Source of the DNA: Calliopum simillimum
Lineage: Eukaryota; Arthropoda; Insecta; Diptera; Lauxaniidae
DNA: 64,000 nt
Assembly: GCA_951812925.1 (NCBI GenBank)
Contig: OX638368.1
Coordinates: forward strand, 118,877,309 to 118,941,308
Direction of reading: 5' to 3'
The stretch's first letter is position 1, and each line of letters starts with the position of its first letter. The translations under genes were made by a program, and so were the position numbers. Shown here in pieces: positions 11,808-26,699 of the stretch. The notes below the pieces were generated by a model, which was given only the letters and a program-made list of their open reading frames with translations, did no database searches and was not told the DNA's origin.

Positions 11808-12794
11808 AAACTCTTTAGCACATTGGCTGTAGAATCTTTTGACATTTTTTTGTGAAATTTATAATTAATTTAATTTGTTTCTTGATTTTGGATTGATCGT
11901 AGTATAGTCTACTTGTAATGCAAAAAAAGTCAATTGACCTTTTTCTGGTCTCAATGTAATGCATAAGAAAACAATGTACAATGATTGGGCTCAAGTTATA
12001 TTCCGCGATGAGAGCAAAATAAAACTCATCAGTTCCGATACGAGATATGTAGTGCTCTTTCAAAAAGAAAATAAAAATAATTTTCAGCCTTAAATGCGTT
12101 CAAAGTTCTCCATGTGTGATGATCTGGATGTCTTTGTAAACTATATAGTTTTTTGTTTAATTGCCCAACTTAGTGCGAAATTTCAAAAATGTGACTATAG
12201 TACTTTGCGAGATATTTTATCAAATAAGTCAAGAAAGTAGACACTTTGCTCCATAGTGGTTTTTTCATACAAATGAAACAAACTTTAGAAAAGAGTGGAA
12301 GGTGTGTGTTGCCAATTCATTTCAATAAAATTTTAGAGTTAATATCGATCAGAAAAAGGTACAAATGTTCCAAAACCTATGGAACAAGTGTTATGTCAAA
12401 ATGTGTCGATGTGGCAAAAAAGAATTCAGGACGATATTGCTTCAATTAAATAATACACAAGGTACTAAACTAAAAATCATACAAAAACGATTGTGGGAAA
12501 TGTGAGAATTATATTATGATTTGTTTGTTAATCAAAGCAACAGTCAGAAAAGAACGTTGAGCTTTGTTTTAGTTTATTTTGCTTAACTTAACAAGGTAAT
12601 GTAATGAAGCTTCTTTGATATGAAAAGAGTTACTTTTATGATATGAACATAAATGTCTGAATCTTATTTATACGCTTAAGTAGTAATATTTTTGTAAAAA
12701 TGGATTTTGATGCTGCTGACGATCCGACACATTGAAATGAAATATCTCCTCAACAACAAAAATCCAAAAAATTTCACCAAATCATATTTCGACA
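11808..12794. other. no gene seen
   Basis: AT-rich sequence without readable terminal repeats or conserved coding sequence; presumed intronic. Confidence 0.4.
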
Positions 12795-13750
12795 TTGGCG
12801 AACATACAAGCTCAAACCAAATATAAACTGAGTAGCGTAAATACCAAAGTTGCGCCTTTTACAGTCGGTCAGATAAAAATGTCACTTTTGTCGTTATTTG
12901 CGCAAACGAGTAATCGCGCGCGCACGTTTGTGAGACTTCAAGTATCACAACTCTACGCTGCTCTGCTCGCGCTGTATATTGTATCTACAAAATGTGGCGC
13001 GTTATATCTGCCAAACGTACGTACTCCGTACTCATGGCATGCATGCATGAAATGTATTGGTAATTGACACAAAAATATATTTAAACATTTTGTAATAAAC
13101 AACAAGTAAGCGAACGAGGCAAAAACTAAAAAAAAAAAATAAGAAAATCGCAGTTGAAGAAAAAAAATCGTACAAAAATCCAATGAATAAATTGTACTAC
13201 GCTAAGCAGCGGCACGGCACGGCACACACTTGGTGGATTTACGCCGCTGCGGCAAATGACTGTCAGTTGTGCGCGCTGGGCTGTCTGCCAGACAGACAGA
13301 CAGTTTGGCGGGCAACAGGCGAACAGCAGCAGCAGCATGAAATGCCATGAAAATGAACGTGCGATACAAAATGACTTACAAACAAACAAAAAAATAAAAA
13401 AAAAATTAAGAAACAAATGAAAAAAAAAAAAAAAACAACAAAAATTAAATAATGAGGAAAAAAAAAAAACATCGCCGCAGCAAGTTAAACATTCCAATGT
13501 GATGATTAAGAGTCCAAGTTTAGTTGAACTCAAATTGAAACTTAAGCAATACCACAGCCAACAGCAACAAACAGCAATGGAAAATGTTTCATTTTATACT
13601 TGCAAAAGCAGTAACAAAAGCTGCAACAACAACAGCTACAACAACAACAACAACAACAAGTACAACAAGCGGCAGCAGCAGCAACAATTGAAAATGCGCG
13701 CACATTTAACAAAAAAAATGTTTAATTCGAAAAAATTTGTTCAATATTGA
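12795..13750. other. GC-richer, CAG/CAA-rich island; possible leader or enhancer
   Basis: This stretch stands out from its AT-rich surroundings: CGCGCGCGCACG near 12916, a GGCACGGCACGGCAC run near 13211, GACAGACAGACAG near 13291, and CAG/CAA runs near 13325 and 13620-13690. A TCAGTT initiator-like site lies at 13262. It lacks transposon signatures. Such composition is typical of fly 5' leaders and enhancers. The open frames here are low-complexity (Asn/Gln or poly-F) and I do not call them genes. Confidence 0.4.
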
Positions 13751-14679
13751 AATCGAAATTTAGCGCACATCGCACATGAGATATACCATACCCATAAATT
13801 AATAAAACAAACAAAAAAATAAAAATTTCCCATTTTTTTTTTTGTTTTTTCAAAAGAATTAATTAATAAGAAATCCACGTTTTACCTCGAAAAGAGCTTG
13901 TTATTATTGTTGGAATTTTTTCTTTATGTTTCGGAAATATTTTCCTGAAATCTATAAACATTTTGTAGTTTTAGGAAAATAATTATTTTCGTACACAAAG
14001 AGTTCTAAGTTTGCCAAAATGGTGTGCAACATGTTCTAGAAACCGTACACTGAGTGCATGTACAGTATAGCGTTTGATGAAAATTCGCTATGTTGTTACT
14101 GATAGAGGTATTATTTGATCAAAAACAAAGTTTTGATATATGACTTAAACTTATGATACTAAATAAATATATAATTTTAGAAAGTCCAGTGATATTGGAG
14201 ACGAAAAAAGTAGAGTTATTGAAGTGAGCTGCATAGATATTTGAATTGTCATGCTTTAAAGACGTGTTTCTAATGGGATATTTTCCATTGAAGCATGTTT
14301 ATCATATAGACTATTGAAAATTTTCCATCGATGAGCAGTGGGTTGAATAAATGTTTTTAAAATGTTGTTTATTGTGTCTGTGCAAGTATCGATCAAAAGA
14401 AGGCCATAGTTTTGGAAAAATAGACGGTGTAATGCTCCACCATGTAAGAGGAATAGTTAGAGCTCTGTAACTATTTGACACCGAAGGATGAGAATTTGCA
14501 CTCACGCAAACGGAATCACGAGAAATAATATTCAATGCAACAAATAGGTGATGGTATGCCTTCACATAACTAAATTTGTCACATTTCAGAAATAATTTGA
14601 TGTAAATGGTTTCAGGAGAAATAGCAATCAGCGAAAAAATTGAGTATCGAGGACCAAATATAATGAAATTCGATATATA
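13751..14679. other. no gene seen
   Basis: AT-rich and non-repetitive to the eye. A 135-codon open frame at 14311-14718 on the minus strand has no recognisable motif and looks fortuitous. Confidence 0.4.
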
Positions 14680-14752
14680 TTTGTGGCGCAGTGGTAGTGT
14701 TCTATGCTTACATCTCAAAGGTTCCAGCTTCGGTTCCCGATTCGGGCATGGT
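14680..14752 (+). repeat. tRNA-like module with strong A box
   Basis: TGGCGCAGTGG (14684-14694) is a consensus A box within a GTGGCGCAGTGGTAGTG D-arm-like stretch. The 3' part, CGGTTCCCGATTCGGG, resembles a rearranged T arm. It does not fold into a full cloverleaf. Confidence 0.45.
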
Positions 14753-15229
14753 AATACACTTTAATTTGTTGCTAAGTTTTCTTTGTTCCAAATTATTTCC
14801 TTATTCTCTCCCTTATTTTCTGGAGGTTTTAACAAACAAGTATTTCTTACACAGTAGACCTGGTCGAAATTTAGATTCATCCCGAAACCAACTCAAAAGT
14901 TAGAGGAACTCTTAAAAACGATATCTGCATCATTCTTTTTTCATTCTGAGAAAAACTAATGAGGCACTTTTGATTCTGCTGAAGCCTATTTTGGCTAAAA
15001 AAGAAGTTTTTTGGTCATAACTTTTTTTTTTATTAGAAAATGGGTACCCAAAAGCGCTTCAGAAATAAAGATTATATTTTTACAAAAATTTTGGTGTTTA
15101 AAAATTTTTTATTTTTTTTTGGGTTAGAGGATATTCGGTTCCAAAAATCAATTTTTTTTACGATTTTCAATGAGGAGGCCGGAAAAACAATTTTTTACTC
15201 AAAAGCGAAGGAATTTACAAAGAAAGTGT

Positions 15230-15425
15230 ATACGGCAAAAAATGCTTGGAATTGTCTAAAAAATACGTCTGATTTTTTTCAGAATTTTTTGAGATATTTT
15301 ATAATTTTTCAAGACTCTGTCAGAAAAAAAAAAAAAAAAAAAAAAAATTGCAAAAATTCTGAAAAAATTCACACGTATTTTTTGGACAATTCTAAGCATT
15401 TTTTGCCGAATACACTTTTTTCATA
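15230..15425. repeat. short hairpin, second copy of dispersed motif
   Basis: GCAAAAAATGCTTGGAATTG (15237-15256) pairs with the inverse in TTTGGACAATTCTAAGCATT (15380-15399), around a poly-A spacer (about 15324-15346). Same motif and geometry as 6463-6640. Confidence 0.75.
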
Positions 15426-15509
15426 TTCACGTTATTGAAGAACGCAAAAAAATCGATTTTTGGAACTAAATGTTATCTATACTCCAAAAAACTCAATCAA
15501 ACTAGGTCC

Positions 15510-16011
15510 CTACTTAATGTTTCGATGCCAACCAGAGTGCGGAAAGCACGCAGTGCTGAAAATATTGCTGCCTTTAGTGAAAGTGTCGTCAAATCCCCCG
15601 AAATGACGGAAACACCGAAAATGTCAACCCTGAGCGATACCACACTATGTAAGAGGACTATTTTGTGCCAGAGGTTGAAGCTCAGGATTTGGACGATATG
15701 AGGTTTCAACAGGACGGCGCCACACCATACACAACTCGCCCCAATTTGGCTTTTTGCGTCGCGAATTCCTGAACCGTGTAACTTGTCGTCACGGTGATGT
15801 AAATTGGCCGCCCAGATCATTCGATTTGCAGGATAAAGTCTATGTGAATGATTCGAAGACAATTCCAGACTTGAAAAGCAATATTACATCGTTGATTCGG
15901 GCCATTCTGGAGGCCATATTGCAAAATGTCATAAAAAATATGGCCGAAAGAGTGAGATATCTACGGAATAGTCACGGTGAACGTATCCGCGAAATTATTT
16001 TCCACACATAA
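15510..16011 (+). pseudogene. decayed mariner/IS630-type transposase
   Basis: Two blocks survive. The first (about 15516-15660) reads LNVSMPTRVRKARSAENIAA, the second helix-turn-helix region of a widespread insect IS630/mariner-type transposase. The second, after a large internal deletion, reads NWPPRSFDLQDKVYVND and then runs to SHGERIREIIFHT at 16011, matching the C-terminal region after the third catalytic position. The central catalytic domain is missing and the reading frame shifts between blocks. It cannot encode an active enzyme. Its orientation is opposite to kibra. Confidence 0.75.
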
Positions 16012-19269
<3,258 letters not shown>

Positions 19270-19345
19270 GAACCGATCATTGAAATTGTGCTGAGTTGCT
19301 ATTCAAGTTGAGCACACCATACCCTAGCGTTCGCTGGTATTGGTG

Positions 19346-19356
19346 TTCTCTCTCTC
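19346..19356 (-). promoter_or_regulatory. GAGA tract upstream of promoter candidate
   Basis: GAGAGAGAGAA on the minus strand, about 80-90 bp upstream of the proposed start at 19269. Such tracts bind GAGA factor (Trl) and are common near DPE promoters in flies. Confidence 0.35.
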
Positions 19357-19550
19357 GTTATGGGCGCACATTTTCTATAGCAGTGTGTGTTACTAAATGA
19401 GAGCGCATTTAGCATTAATTAAAGTTAATAAAGTTGAATGTTGCCATATTACGGTAAGATAGAAAAAACATAAATCATTGATCGGAATACTTAGGCCAGT
19501 TAAATTAGCAAAAACTGAGAGATAACACTGTTCGACACAAAAAAAAAAAA

Positions 19551-20761
19551 AAACACATGAGAAAATCCAAAAAATTCTTAAAGTAGACGTTAAAAAAATA
19601 CCCGTGTCTCGTGGTTTTTCCCCAGCACGTCACATTTTTTTTAAACGATTTTTGAAGTTTTTTATCCACTGTACATGAACAAACCGAAAAAACCGCATTC
19701 TTGTGTTAAATCGATGAGTTTAACTATACGATCCTTACATTTGAGGTGTATCATGTGTTTAGAAAGCTTATGCAGGATATTGCGGGGAATATTTTTGTAG
19801 AAAATTTTAACCCTGTACAACCCCCACATGTGGGCCATTTTCGCCCTTTTCTTAAAAAGGTACAAAAATGTCACTTAAAACAGGGGAATATAGAGTCAGT
19901 ATGTACTACAGAAATATTTGCTATACAATTTCACTACTAGTTGCTGAACACTAAAAAAAACAAAATTTTATCCTGAAAGCAAAAAAATCGTTCAAATCAG
20001 TAAGCAGTTCTAAAAATAAATATGTTCCAAATTTCACCCCACGGCAAAACTCTAAAACTACTTTTTGGACAAAACTCGTTCTCACAAGATCATAACAAAA
20101 TCACACAAGGATCATTTTCCTAGAATTCATTAACCTATTATATCCTGTTTTTGTAGGTCTTTTTGACCCCTTTTTCAAAAACTGAGCTACAATGGGTTAA
20201 AAAATTTTGCAAAAATATCCTACAAAAAATTTTCTAAGAGTTACCAAAGACGAAAAATTCTTAAAACTTAAGGTAAGCGCGTCAGGGATATAATTAATAT
20301 GCAATGTGAAAAGTCGTAATTGATTTTAACGTTTTTTTTTTGGTTTCGGGCTCAAATTTCGACCTTTACGTGTTTAAAAACTAGTAGTGAAATTTTATAG
20401 CAAATATTTCTGTAGTACATACTGACTCAATATTTCCCTGTTTTGGGTGTCATTTTTGTACCTTTTTAAGAAAAGGGCGAAAATGACCCACATGAGGGGT
20501 TAAACAGGGTTAGTATTTTATAAAAAATATTTCCCGCAATATCCTGCATAAGTTTGCTCAACACATGATACAAGGGTCATATAGTTGAATTCATCGATTT
20601 AACACAAGAATGCGGTATTTTTGGTTTTTTCATGTACAGTGGATAAAAAAACTTCAAAAAACGATTAAAATAAAATGTGACGTGCTGGAGAAAAACCACG
20701 AGAAACGGGTATTTTTTTCAACGTCTACTTTAAGAATTTTTTGGATTTTCTAATGTGTTTT
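19551..20761. repeat. 1.2-kb foldback, ~390-bp arms
   Basis: The left arm 19551-19943 is inverted at 20378-20761. Ends are AAACACATGAGAAAATCC and its inverse. Shared inner blocks include TACCCGT, GCACGTCACATTTT, TGTACAGTGGATAAAAAA, the GGGCGAAAATG block, and a final ACTAGTAGTGAAAT. The loop of about 435 bp is AT-rich. No coding sequence. It lies just upstream of the kibra promoter candidate. Confidence 0.85.
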
Positions 20762-20839
20762 AAAAAAAGTTCGGAATTGTCGTATTCCAAAAGTTGTCTC
20801 AAAAGTCTCATAAAATCTCATGTCTGCGTCGTAAGTTAT

Positions 20840-21200
20840 TCAAGGTCAAGGGTCACAAAAATAATTTTTTTGCAAATATCTCGCAAACGGTTACTTTCGC
20901 TGATGAATAGTGCACCACAATTTTGTAGCCCTGTTGATTTTCTATAAAAAAATCCTTGAGTTGTTTTCGTACGACTTATAGTTTACGAGATATTTTAATT
21001 AGAAAAGTGGTAAAGCTTGGTAAATCATACATGTGGCGTAATAGTCTGAATAGCAATATGCTGATATTTATAGTGCCATAACTCATGAACGATGAGTCGC
21101 ACGAAAAAAAACACAAAACCACCTTTTTATAGCAAATTGTACGATCTATAATATACATATATAACATATAATTTACCGCAATATCTTGTTCGATTTTAAC
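20840..21200. repeat. half-site of the TCTCGCAAACGG foldback family
   Basis: TTTGCAAATATCTCGCAAACGG, split here as TTTGCAAATATC then TCGCAAACGG, is followed by an ACAATTTTGTAG block and TTTTCGTACGACTTATAGTTT. This is the same block order as in the arms of 6763-8467 and 32195-33180. Only one arm is visible. Confidence 0.5.
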
Positions 21201-21625
21201 AATTTGAGGAAATTTTGTAAAGATGAATTTTATGATTTTTCACAGTCTTTTATGTAATAATATCTCCTTGGCACCTTTTTGTCGTAGAAACTGAGATAAT
21301 GAGTACATCTTGTTAAAAAAAAACCTTTCAGATAAATGTCCACTATGAATAAAGTTTACCGCATGTTGAGACATTTAGAAAGATATATTGCTCATATACT
21401 ACAAGAATGACACAAAAGCGATTTTTAGGGTAATGATGCAGAATTATACGTTATATTATGCTGCATATTGTGTGAAAATTTTAAACTAATATCTTTTCGG
21501 ACACCATTTGAGAACAGTACTTTTTTTTATTTTCTGCAAGTTGGGAGTCAATTGACAACTTTAAACGTATTTTCTGCAAAATTAAGTTTTTTCAAATTGC
21601 GGAGCCTTAGGAAAAAACCAAATAG

Positions 21626-22296
21626 CTAGGGGAAAGTGGGTAGCTTTGAAGCATGGTGATTTGTGAAGCATGTCCATAGATGGTGCTTTATAATGATTTT
21701 GATAGCTCTGACCTACTGCCAACAGTCAAACCACAAAGCAAAGTGTAGTCGTCGCAAATTTTCGGCACTATCGCAAATGGAATCTGACTCTGGAGAAGAA
21801 GACTTTTGCACCATCTGAAAAGGTTTCATGCCGAAAAAATTTAGCAAACCAACGCAATTTATTGCAATGGATGTGACTGAGCAGTCCATTTGAAGTGTGC
21901 TCGTGTATTGGCCGATAGTCACACCGATGGTTATACCTGCGTTCATTTGCGAATGGGAATGATTAAGCAACTTGCTATTCTTACTATTCTAATACATAAT
22001 GAACATAATAATTTGTCATTTTTCCTGATCCCAACAAAGATTTTCATCAAAAAAATTCAATTTTGTGCAATTTTTAGTCGTGTTTCACATATTCCCACGA
22101 TATTTGAAAACTCCAAAAAACCAGTTTTTTGGTCTAGCAGACAAAAATTGTCGATGATTTTTGATTTCTTGCAAATCCTTCAACTAGGAAGTGTATTTTA
22201 AGGTGCTCTAAAGATTCAATTCGAGAAAATGTGAAAAAAAAAATGATTTCTGTGGTAGTTTTGACCCCCAAATAAAGCGTGCTTCGAAGCCCCCTA
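21626..22296. mobile_element. pogo-like MITE, TAGGGG ends
   Basis: The left end reads TAGGGGAAAGTGGGTAGCTT then TGAAGCATG. The right end, inverted, reads TAGGGGGCTTCGAAGCACG. The inverted block GCTTTGAAGCA / GCTTCGAAGCA is clear. TAGGGGAA ends also mark the 40487-47993 element. No transposase is recognisable inside. Confidence 0.4.
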
Positions 22297-24134
22297 CTTA
22301 TTTAGCGGTTGAAAAAAAAAAAAAAAAAATATTTTTTGTTAAAAATCACTTCAGATAAGCTATCAAAATGGGCGGCTTGCAGTGAATTTTGTTTTTTGTA
22401 TGGGGATCGATACTAGTGTTTATCTTGACAATCTTCAGAGATAGACATAAACTGATACCTCTAGATATACGTCCAGAGCAGCTTATGGGTGAATTCTGTT
22501 GAGAGTGATATCGGCCCGCCGCTTTTGGTCATATAGTTCAATAGTGCATAGTTCAATAGTGCATCAATGCAATTGTGGGACTATGTATTCCTTAGAAGCA
22601 TAACATCTGGCAACACATTAATGAGAGAGAGAATTATTATTTGATTAAAGAAATAGAGAGAGTGAATTTAATCAAACTAACCAACAATAAATGTGTGCTC
22701 TCTGACAGCAGAGTTTTTGGAATTTGATTTTTTATTTTTTAAACATTACGGCTTCACACAGATACATACAGTCACAGGGAAATGAATAAATAAATGGGTG
22801 CTATGGGCCCGTATAATTTAAATTCAAATCTTTAACTTTTGCTATCCATTTTATGAAAATAAAATTGAGTTCTAGAAACATTTCAAATATTTTTTATGAA
22901 AACACAAATGCTCATACTCCTCCCAAAGTTATGTTATATGAAATATATATTTTGGCCTTAAAAAAAGGCACTAGCAACAACAATAATCAGGTTTACAACA
23001 GCTCCTATAATTGCAAGCGATATCTACAATCTATAGATTGTACGTATGTATGTTTGGATGCATGTATGTATGCACGCCTGCCTTGTTTGCCTGTATCTGT
23101 TGCGGCCATAAAAATACAATTTTTATGTGCTCGATCAACATTCCAACGAAGCTTCGCATAGCGGCCGTATAATTTTGTGTGGCGGCGCTGTAATCGCCGC
23201 TTTGAACGAATGAACTCAAATTGTGGTGGAAAAATTGAAAAAACAAAAAAAAAAAAACGCACAAAAAAAAAAAAAGAAAAATAAAAGAGCGAACGTAAAA
23301 ACAACGCAGTGCGCTCACAAGTAGCTCGCTGTTTGCTGTTGTTGTTGTTTTGTATCTCAAAGATACAATTAAGCATTCAACAAGCGGGGCCGTCAGCAGA
23401 TACTCGTACTAATTTATATGTACGTATGTGTGTGTGTGTGTGTTGACGCTCATATGTTTGTCAGTTGGTGTTTACCACGCAAGTGCGATTTGCTATGAAA
23501 TTCCTTTGCGCAACAACAAAATGCACAACAAGGCATTATATGAAGAAAAAAAAAAAATATCTCACCCATACTTTTGCATGAGTTTGTGCCACTGTATGAA
23601 TGCCGCTGCTGCTTGCTTGAATTGTATCTTTTCTTTTTGCCTATTCGGTGATTTAGTCTGGTGAATAGGAAATTTTTGTTTTGTTTTGGTTTTTAAATTT
23701 TTTCCTAATATTTTTTTTTTTTTTGTTTTTTGGAGAAAAATCATTTTAGTTAACAGTGTTGCCAGCTTATTTGATTTTTTTTTTGTTAAGTAATTGATTT
23801 TGTTTTTTTCTTGGTATTTGGTATGTTGTTGTATTTCGGTAAACAAAACAATCTAAAAATTTGACTGGTAATTAATTGGCGCCGCATTCTTTAGATAAAT
23901 TCCTGACTTTCTTTGACATGATCAGTGGTGGTTGTTGGTTTGTACATATGTACATGCATATGTGCCATAGCTGCTTGTTTACTCGAACATATTACGCCGT
24001 TTGCAAAAACTTTAATACGGATTTATTTGATTACTAAAAATTCCTTAAATTAATTAACCGTGTTTTTATTAAATCCAAAAAAGTTTGAGTGTCAGCAACG
24101 CCAGAAAAATATCTGAAGATTGAGATACTACTTA
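22297..24134. other. no gene seen; partly unique GC-richer DNA
   Basis: Positions 22970-23500 are not obviously repetitive: a GTATGTATG-type run near 23042-23075, a GGCGGCGCTGTAATCGCCGC palindromic stretch at 23182, and a (GT)n run near 23428. This is a candidate regulatory segment upstream of kibra. The remainder is A/T-rich. Confidence 0.4.
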
Positions 24135-24136
24135 TA

Positions 24137-25318
24137 CAGTAGACCCCGCTTAATTGACTCCCTTTTAATTGACTTTCCCGAATAATTGAACTAAAAAAAG
24201 CCTAGTCAAACTATCCTCATTGGAAAAGGCACCCAAATCCCCTGTTAATTGATCCCCGCTTAATTGGTTTCCCGGTTAATTGATAGGATGAAAATGGTTT
24301 CCAAATGAAATATACATGAAAAATATCCCTTTTAAAAGATCAACAACATTAAAAGTAACAAAAGTTTTACTGATGGAAAAATCTGAACAGATTTAAATAC
24401 AGTTCAATAAAGATTTTAACCCTACTCCGAACTGGCTATGGCAAAGGCAAAACCGTTAAGATATTCGTAAAGTCCATGGAGAAAAATCTTCAGAAAACGC
24501 AAAATTTGCAAATGATTTCAATAACTTAGTTCATCCCGGATTATTAACGAGTTTTGATCGAACTGATATTTTAAAAGCCGACGAAAGTGGATTGTGCTTT
24601 ACATACTATGTCCAGAAGAGGTGATGGCCTTAAAGGTTTTAAATAGTCGAAATCGCATATGTTGCTTTGGAAATTATAAAAAAAAAATTTAAAATTTGAC
24701 CCTGAATAACTTTTTATCACATAATTACAAAATTGTCCCAACATTTTTCTATAGAAGTAACCGTTAGCGAGATATTTGCAAAAAAACTGATTTTCGCAAC
24801 CTTTTCAGGCCGGTCATGTGCTTAGGCATCCGATTCATTACTGCAGACTGATGGACTCGTAATAAACATATCTTACGCTATCGATTCCCATACACATTTC
24901 TATTACACGTAGTTTTTCTAAATTTATATGCTCAGTTCTAATTCTACTATGCACATACCCGAAATTTGTATAAATTTTCTTTATTTTATTTTAAGGTGAA
25001 TTGAAGTTCCATTTCTGTACCTAATGCACTTTTTAATGTACAATATACATGCATATTTTTGTATTCGTTATCTCCTTATGGAACTTATGATTTAAAAAAA
25101 TTCTTAATGCTTTGAACACATAAAAAAACAATGAAATTAAAACTAAAATCACCGAATGCTAATTTTTTCTATGCTTTATTGACTCACTCGATCAATTATC
25201 CGGGATTCTTTTAATTGATCAATCGGATCAATTAAGCGGGCCCCGCTTAATTGATTCCCCGGTTAATTGAAACGTAAAGTTTGCATTTTTCATCAAGTCA
25301 ATTAAGCGGGGCCTACTG
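24137..25318 (+). mobile_element. Tigger/pogo-type DNA transposon relic
   Basis: Ends are CAGTAGACCCCGCTTAATTG (left) and, inverted, CAGTAGGCCCCGCTTAATTG (right). They are flanked on both sides by TA (24135-24136 and 25319-25320), the target used by Tc1/mariner/pogo elements. Subterminal repeats of CCCCGCTTAATTG and CCGGTTAATTGA recur at both ends. At 1182 bp it is internally shortened. Confidence 0.8.
24390..24660 (+). pseudogene. decayed Tigger/pogo transposase fragment
   Basis: Inside the 24137-25318 element, a frame reading FDRTDILKADESGLCF matches the block around the first catalytic aspartate of Tigger/pogo transposases (consensus N-A-D-E-T-G-L-F). Flanking sequence is frameshifted and most of the catalytic domain is missing. 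Confidence 0.6.
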
Positions 25319-25756
25319 TATATTTATTTCAATTCCTTATATCGCTCTTTTAGTGAGGTGACGGCAAGATGTCACAGCTCATACTTTAAAAAACTGGCAA
25401 GAAAGTTAGGAAAACAAAAGCTTTGGACGCTGCACTGCGTGCCTAATACCTCAGTTGAGCAGTTAGTTTAGTAGAATATTCAGTAAAGTGAATTTTTACT
25501 CTACAAAGCTGCTTGTCTGGACAATATGGGGAAACCTTAACAACCAGATTGTATATACAGCGCCGCAGAACATACGTTCTAATACTCCGGGCATTGGACA
25601 GATAAATGACAGATAATTGCAGATATCGGGCAGAGAAATGACATAAATTTCAGAAACGCATTCATTTCATTTACAATAGAATACATCACTCCGACTGGAA
25701 TTTGGTTCTGATTTTGAGATCCAGATCACGATACTATAAAGCATTGAGTCTATAAC

Positions 25757-26588
25757 TTAATTCGTGCGGTTTGCTAATAGATGGCGTTACTTGATTATTA
25801 TTCCATCGTTCCAATATTCCAAACATGCGTTGGAAAGCTACTGTCATTGTGCGTCTTTTCAGTATATGTCATTCATTTGAAGCGTAAACAGTATTATTTT
25901 TTTTTTTTCACTGAAATATGTCGAACTTTGTGCCTGAAAAGTGTTTTTGCGGGGATTTCTTCTTCATTACTTTAATATGAAGAAAACTGCTGCCGATAGT
26001 CATTTTTGCATCGGATCGTGACTGGGGATGAAAAATGGATCCATTACGACAACCCGAAACGCAAACATTCATATGTGAAGCCCGGACAGCCAGGACCTTC
26101 CCAGCCAAACGCAAATATCCATGGTGCCAAGCTAATGCTCTGTAATGCTCACAGGTGATCTCTATCAAACACAATTGATCCGTTTAAATAGAGCCATAAC
26201 CGAGAAACGACCGGAATATGCGGAATATGACAACGCTCGGCCACATGTTGGAAGACCTGTTAAAAACTATTTGGAAAATATTGGATGGGAAGTTCTGGCA
26301 CACCCGCGTTATGGCCCGGACCTTGCCCCGTCCGACTATCATTTATTTCTGTCTATGCAATACGCTCTCACCGGGATACGCTTCACTTCAGAACAGGGTA
26401 TCAGAAATTGGCTTGATTCATTTTTGGCCTCAAAACCGGAGCAGTTCTTTTGGCGCAGAATCCATATTTTTCCAGAAAGATTGGCAAAAGTAGTGGCTAA
26501 CGCTGGACAATACTTTGATTATTACTATTGTATATGTTTTTCTTAAAAAAACGTTCAAATTTTGAAAAAAAAAAACCGTACGAATTTA
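25757..26588 (+). mobile_element. mariner element with internal deletion
   Basis: Imperfect terminal repeats TTAATTCGTGCGGTTTG (left) and, inverted, TAAATTCGTACGGTTTT (right) enclose a mariner transposase pseudogene. At about 830 bp it is well below the usual ~1.3 kb of mariner. The exact TA target bases could not be fixed. Confidence 0.7.
25917..26545 (+). pseudogene. mariner transposase (DD34D), internally deleted
   Basis: It begins with MSNFVPEK, the usual mariner start. After a short frameshifted stretch (about 25940-26005) it jumps to IVTGDEKWIHYDNPKRKHSY, which carries the first catalytic Asp. A second break near 26137-26150 leads to TGDLYQTQLIRLNRAI, then EYDNARPHVG with the second Asp, and HPRYGPDLAPSDYHLF with the third Asp 34 residues later. 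The end reads LAKVVANAGQYFDY at about 26522. Most of the DNA-binding domain is missing and there are at least two frame breaks, so it is inactive. Confidence 0.85.
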
Positions 26589-26699
26589 TGGATACACTAT
26601 GATCAAGAACGGTTTATCCAGATATGACAATAAACGTCATTCCACAAAGTGTTTTCATCAAATTAGGATGCGTTAAATAATTTTATGTGTGAAATTTTT

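Noticed and set aside
13126..13750. Poly-F minus-strand frame and Asn/Gln plus-strand frame
   Set aside because: Low-complexity translations of A/T tracts and CAA/CAG repeats, with no domain or splice support.
14311..14718. 135-codon minus-strand frame
   Set aside because: No family resemblance, runs into the tRNA-like module, and no splice or promoter context.
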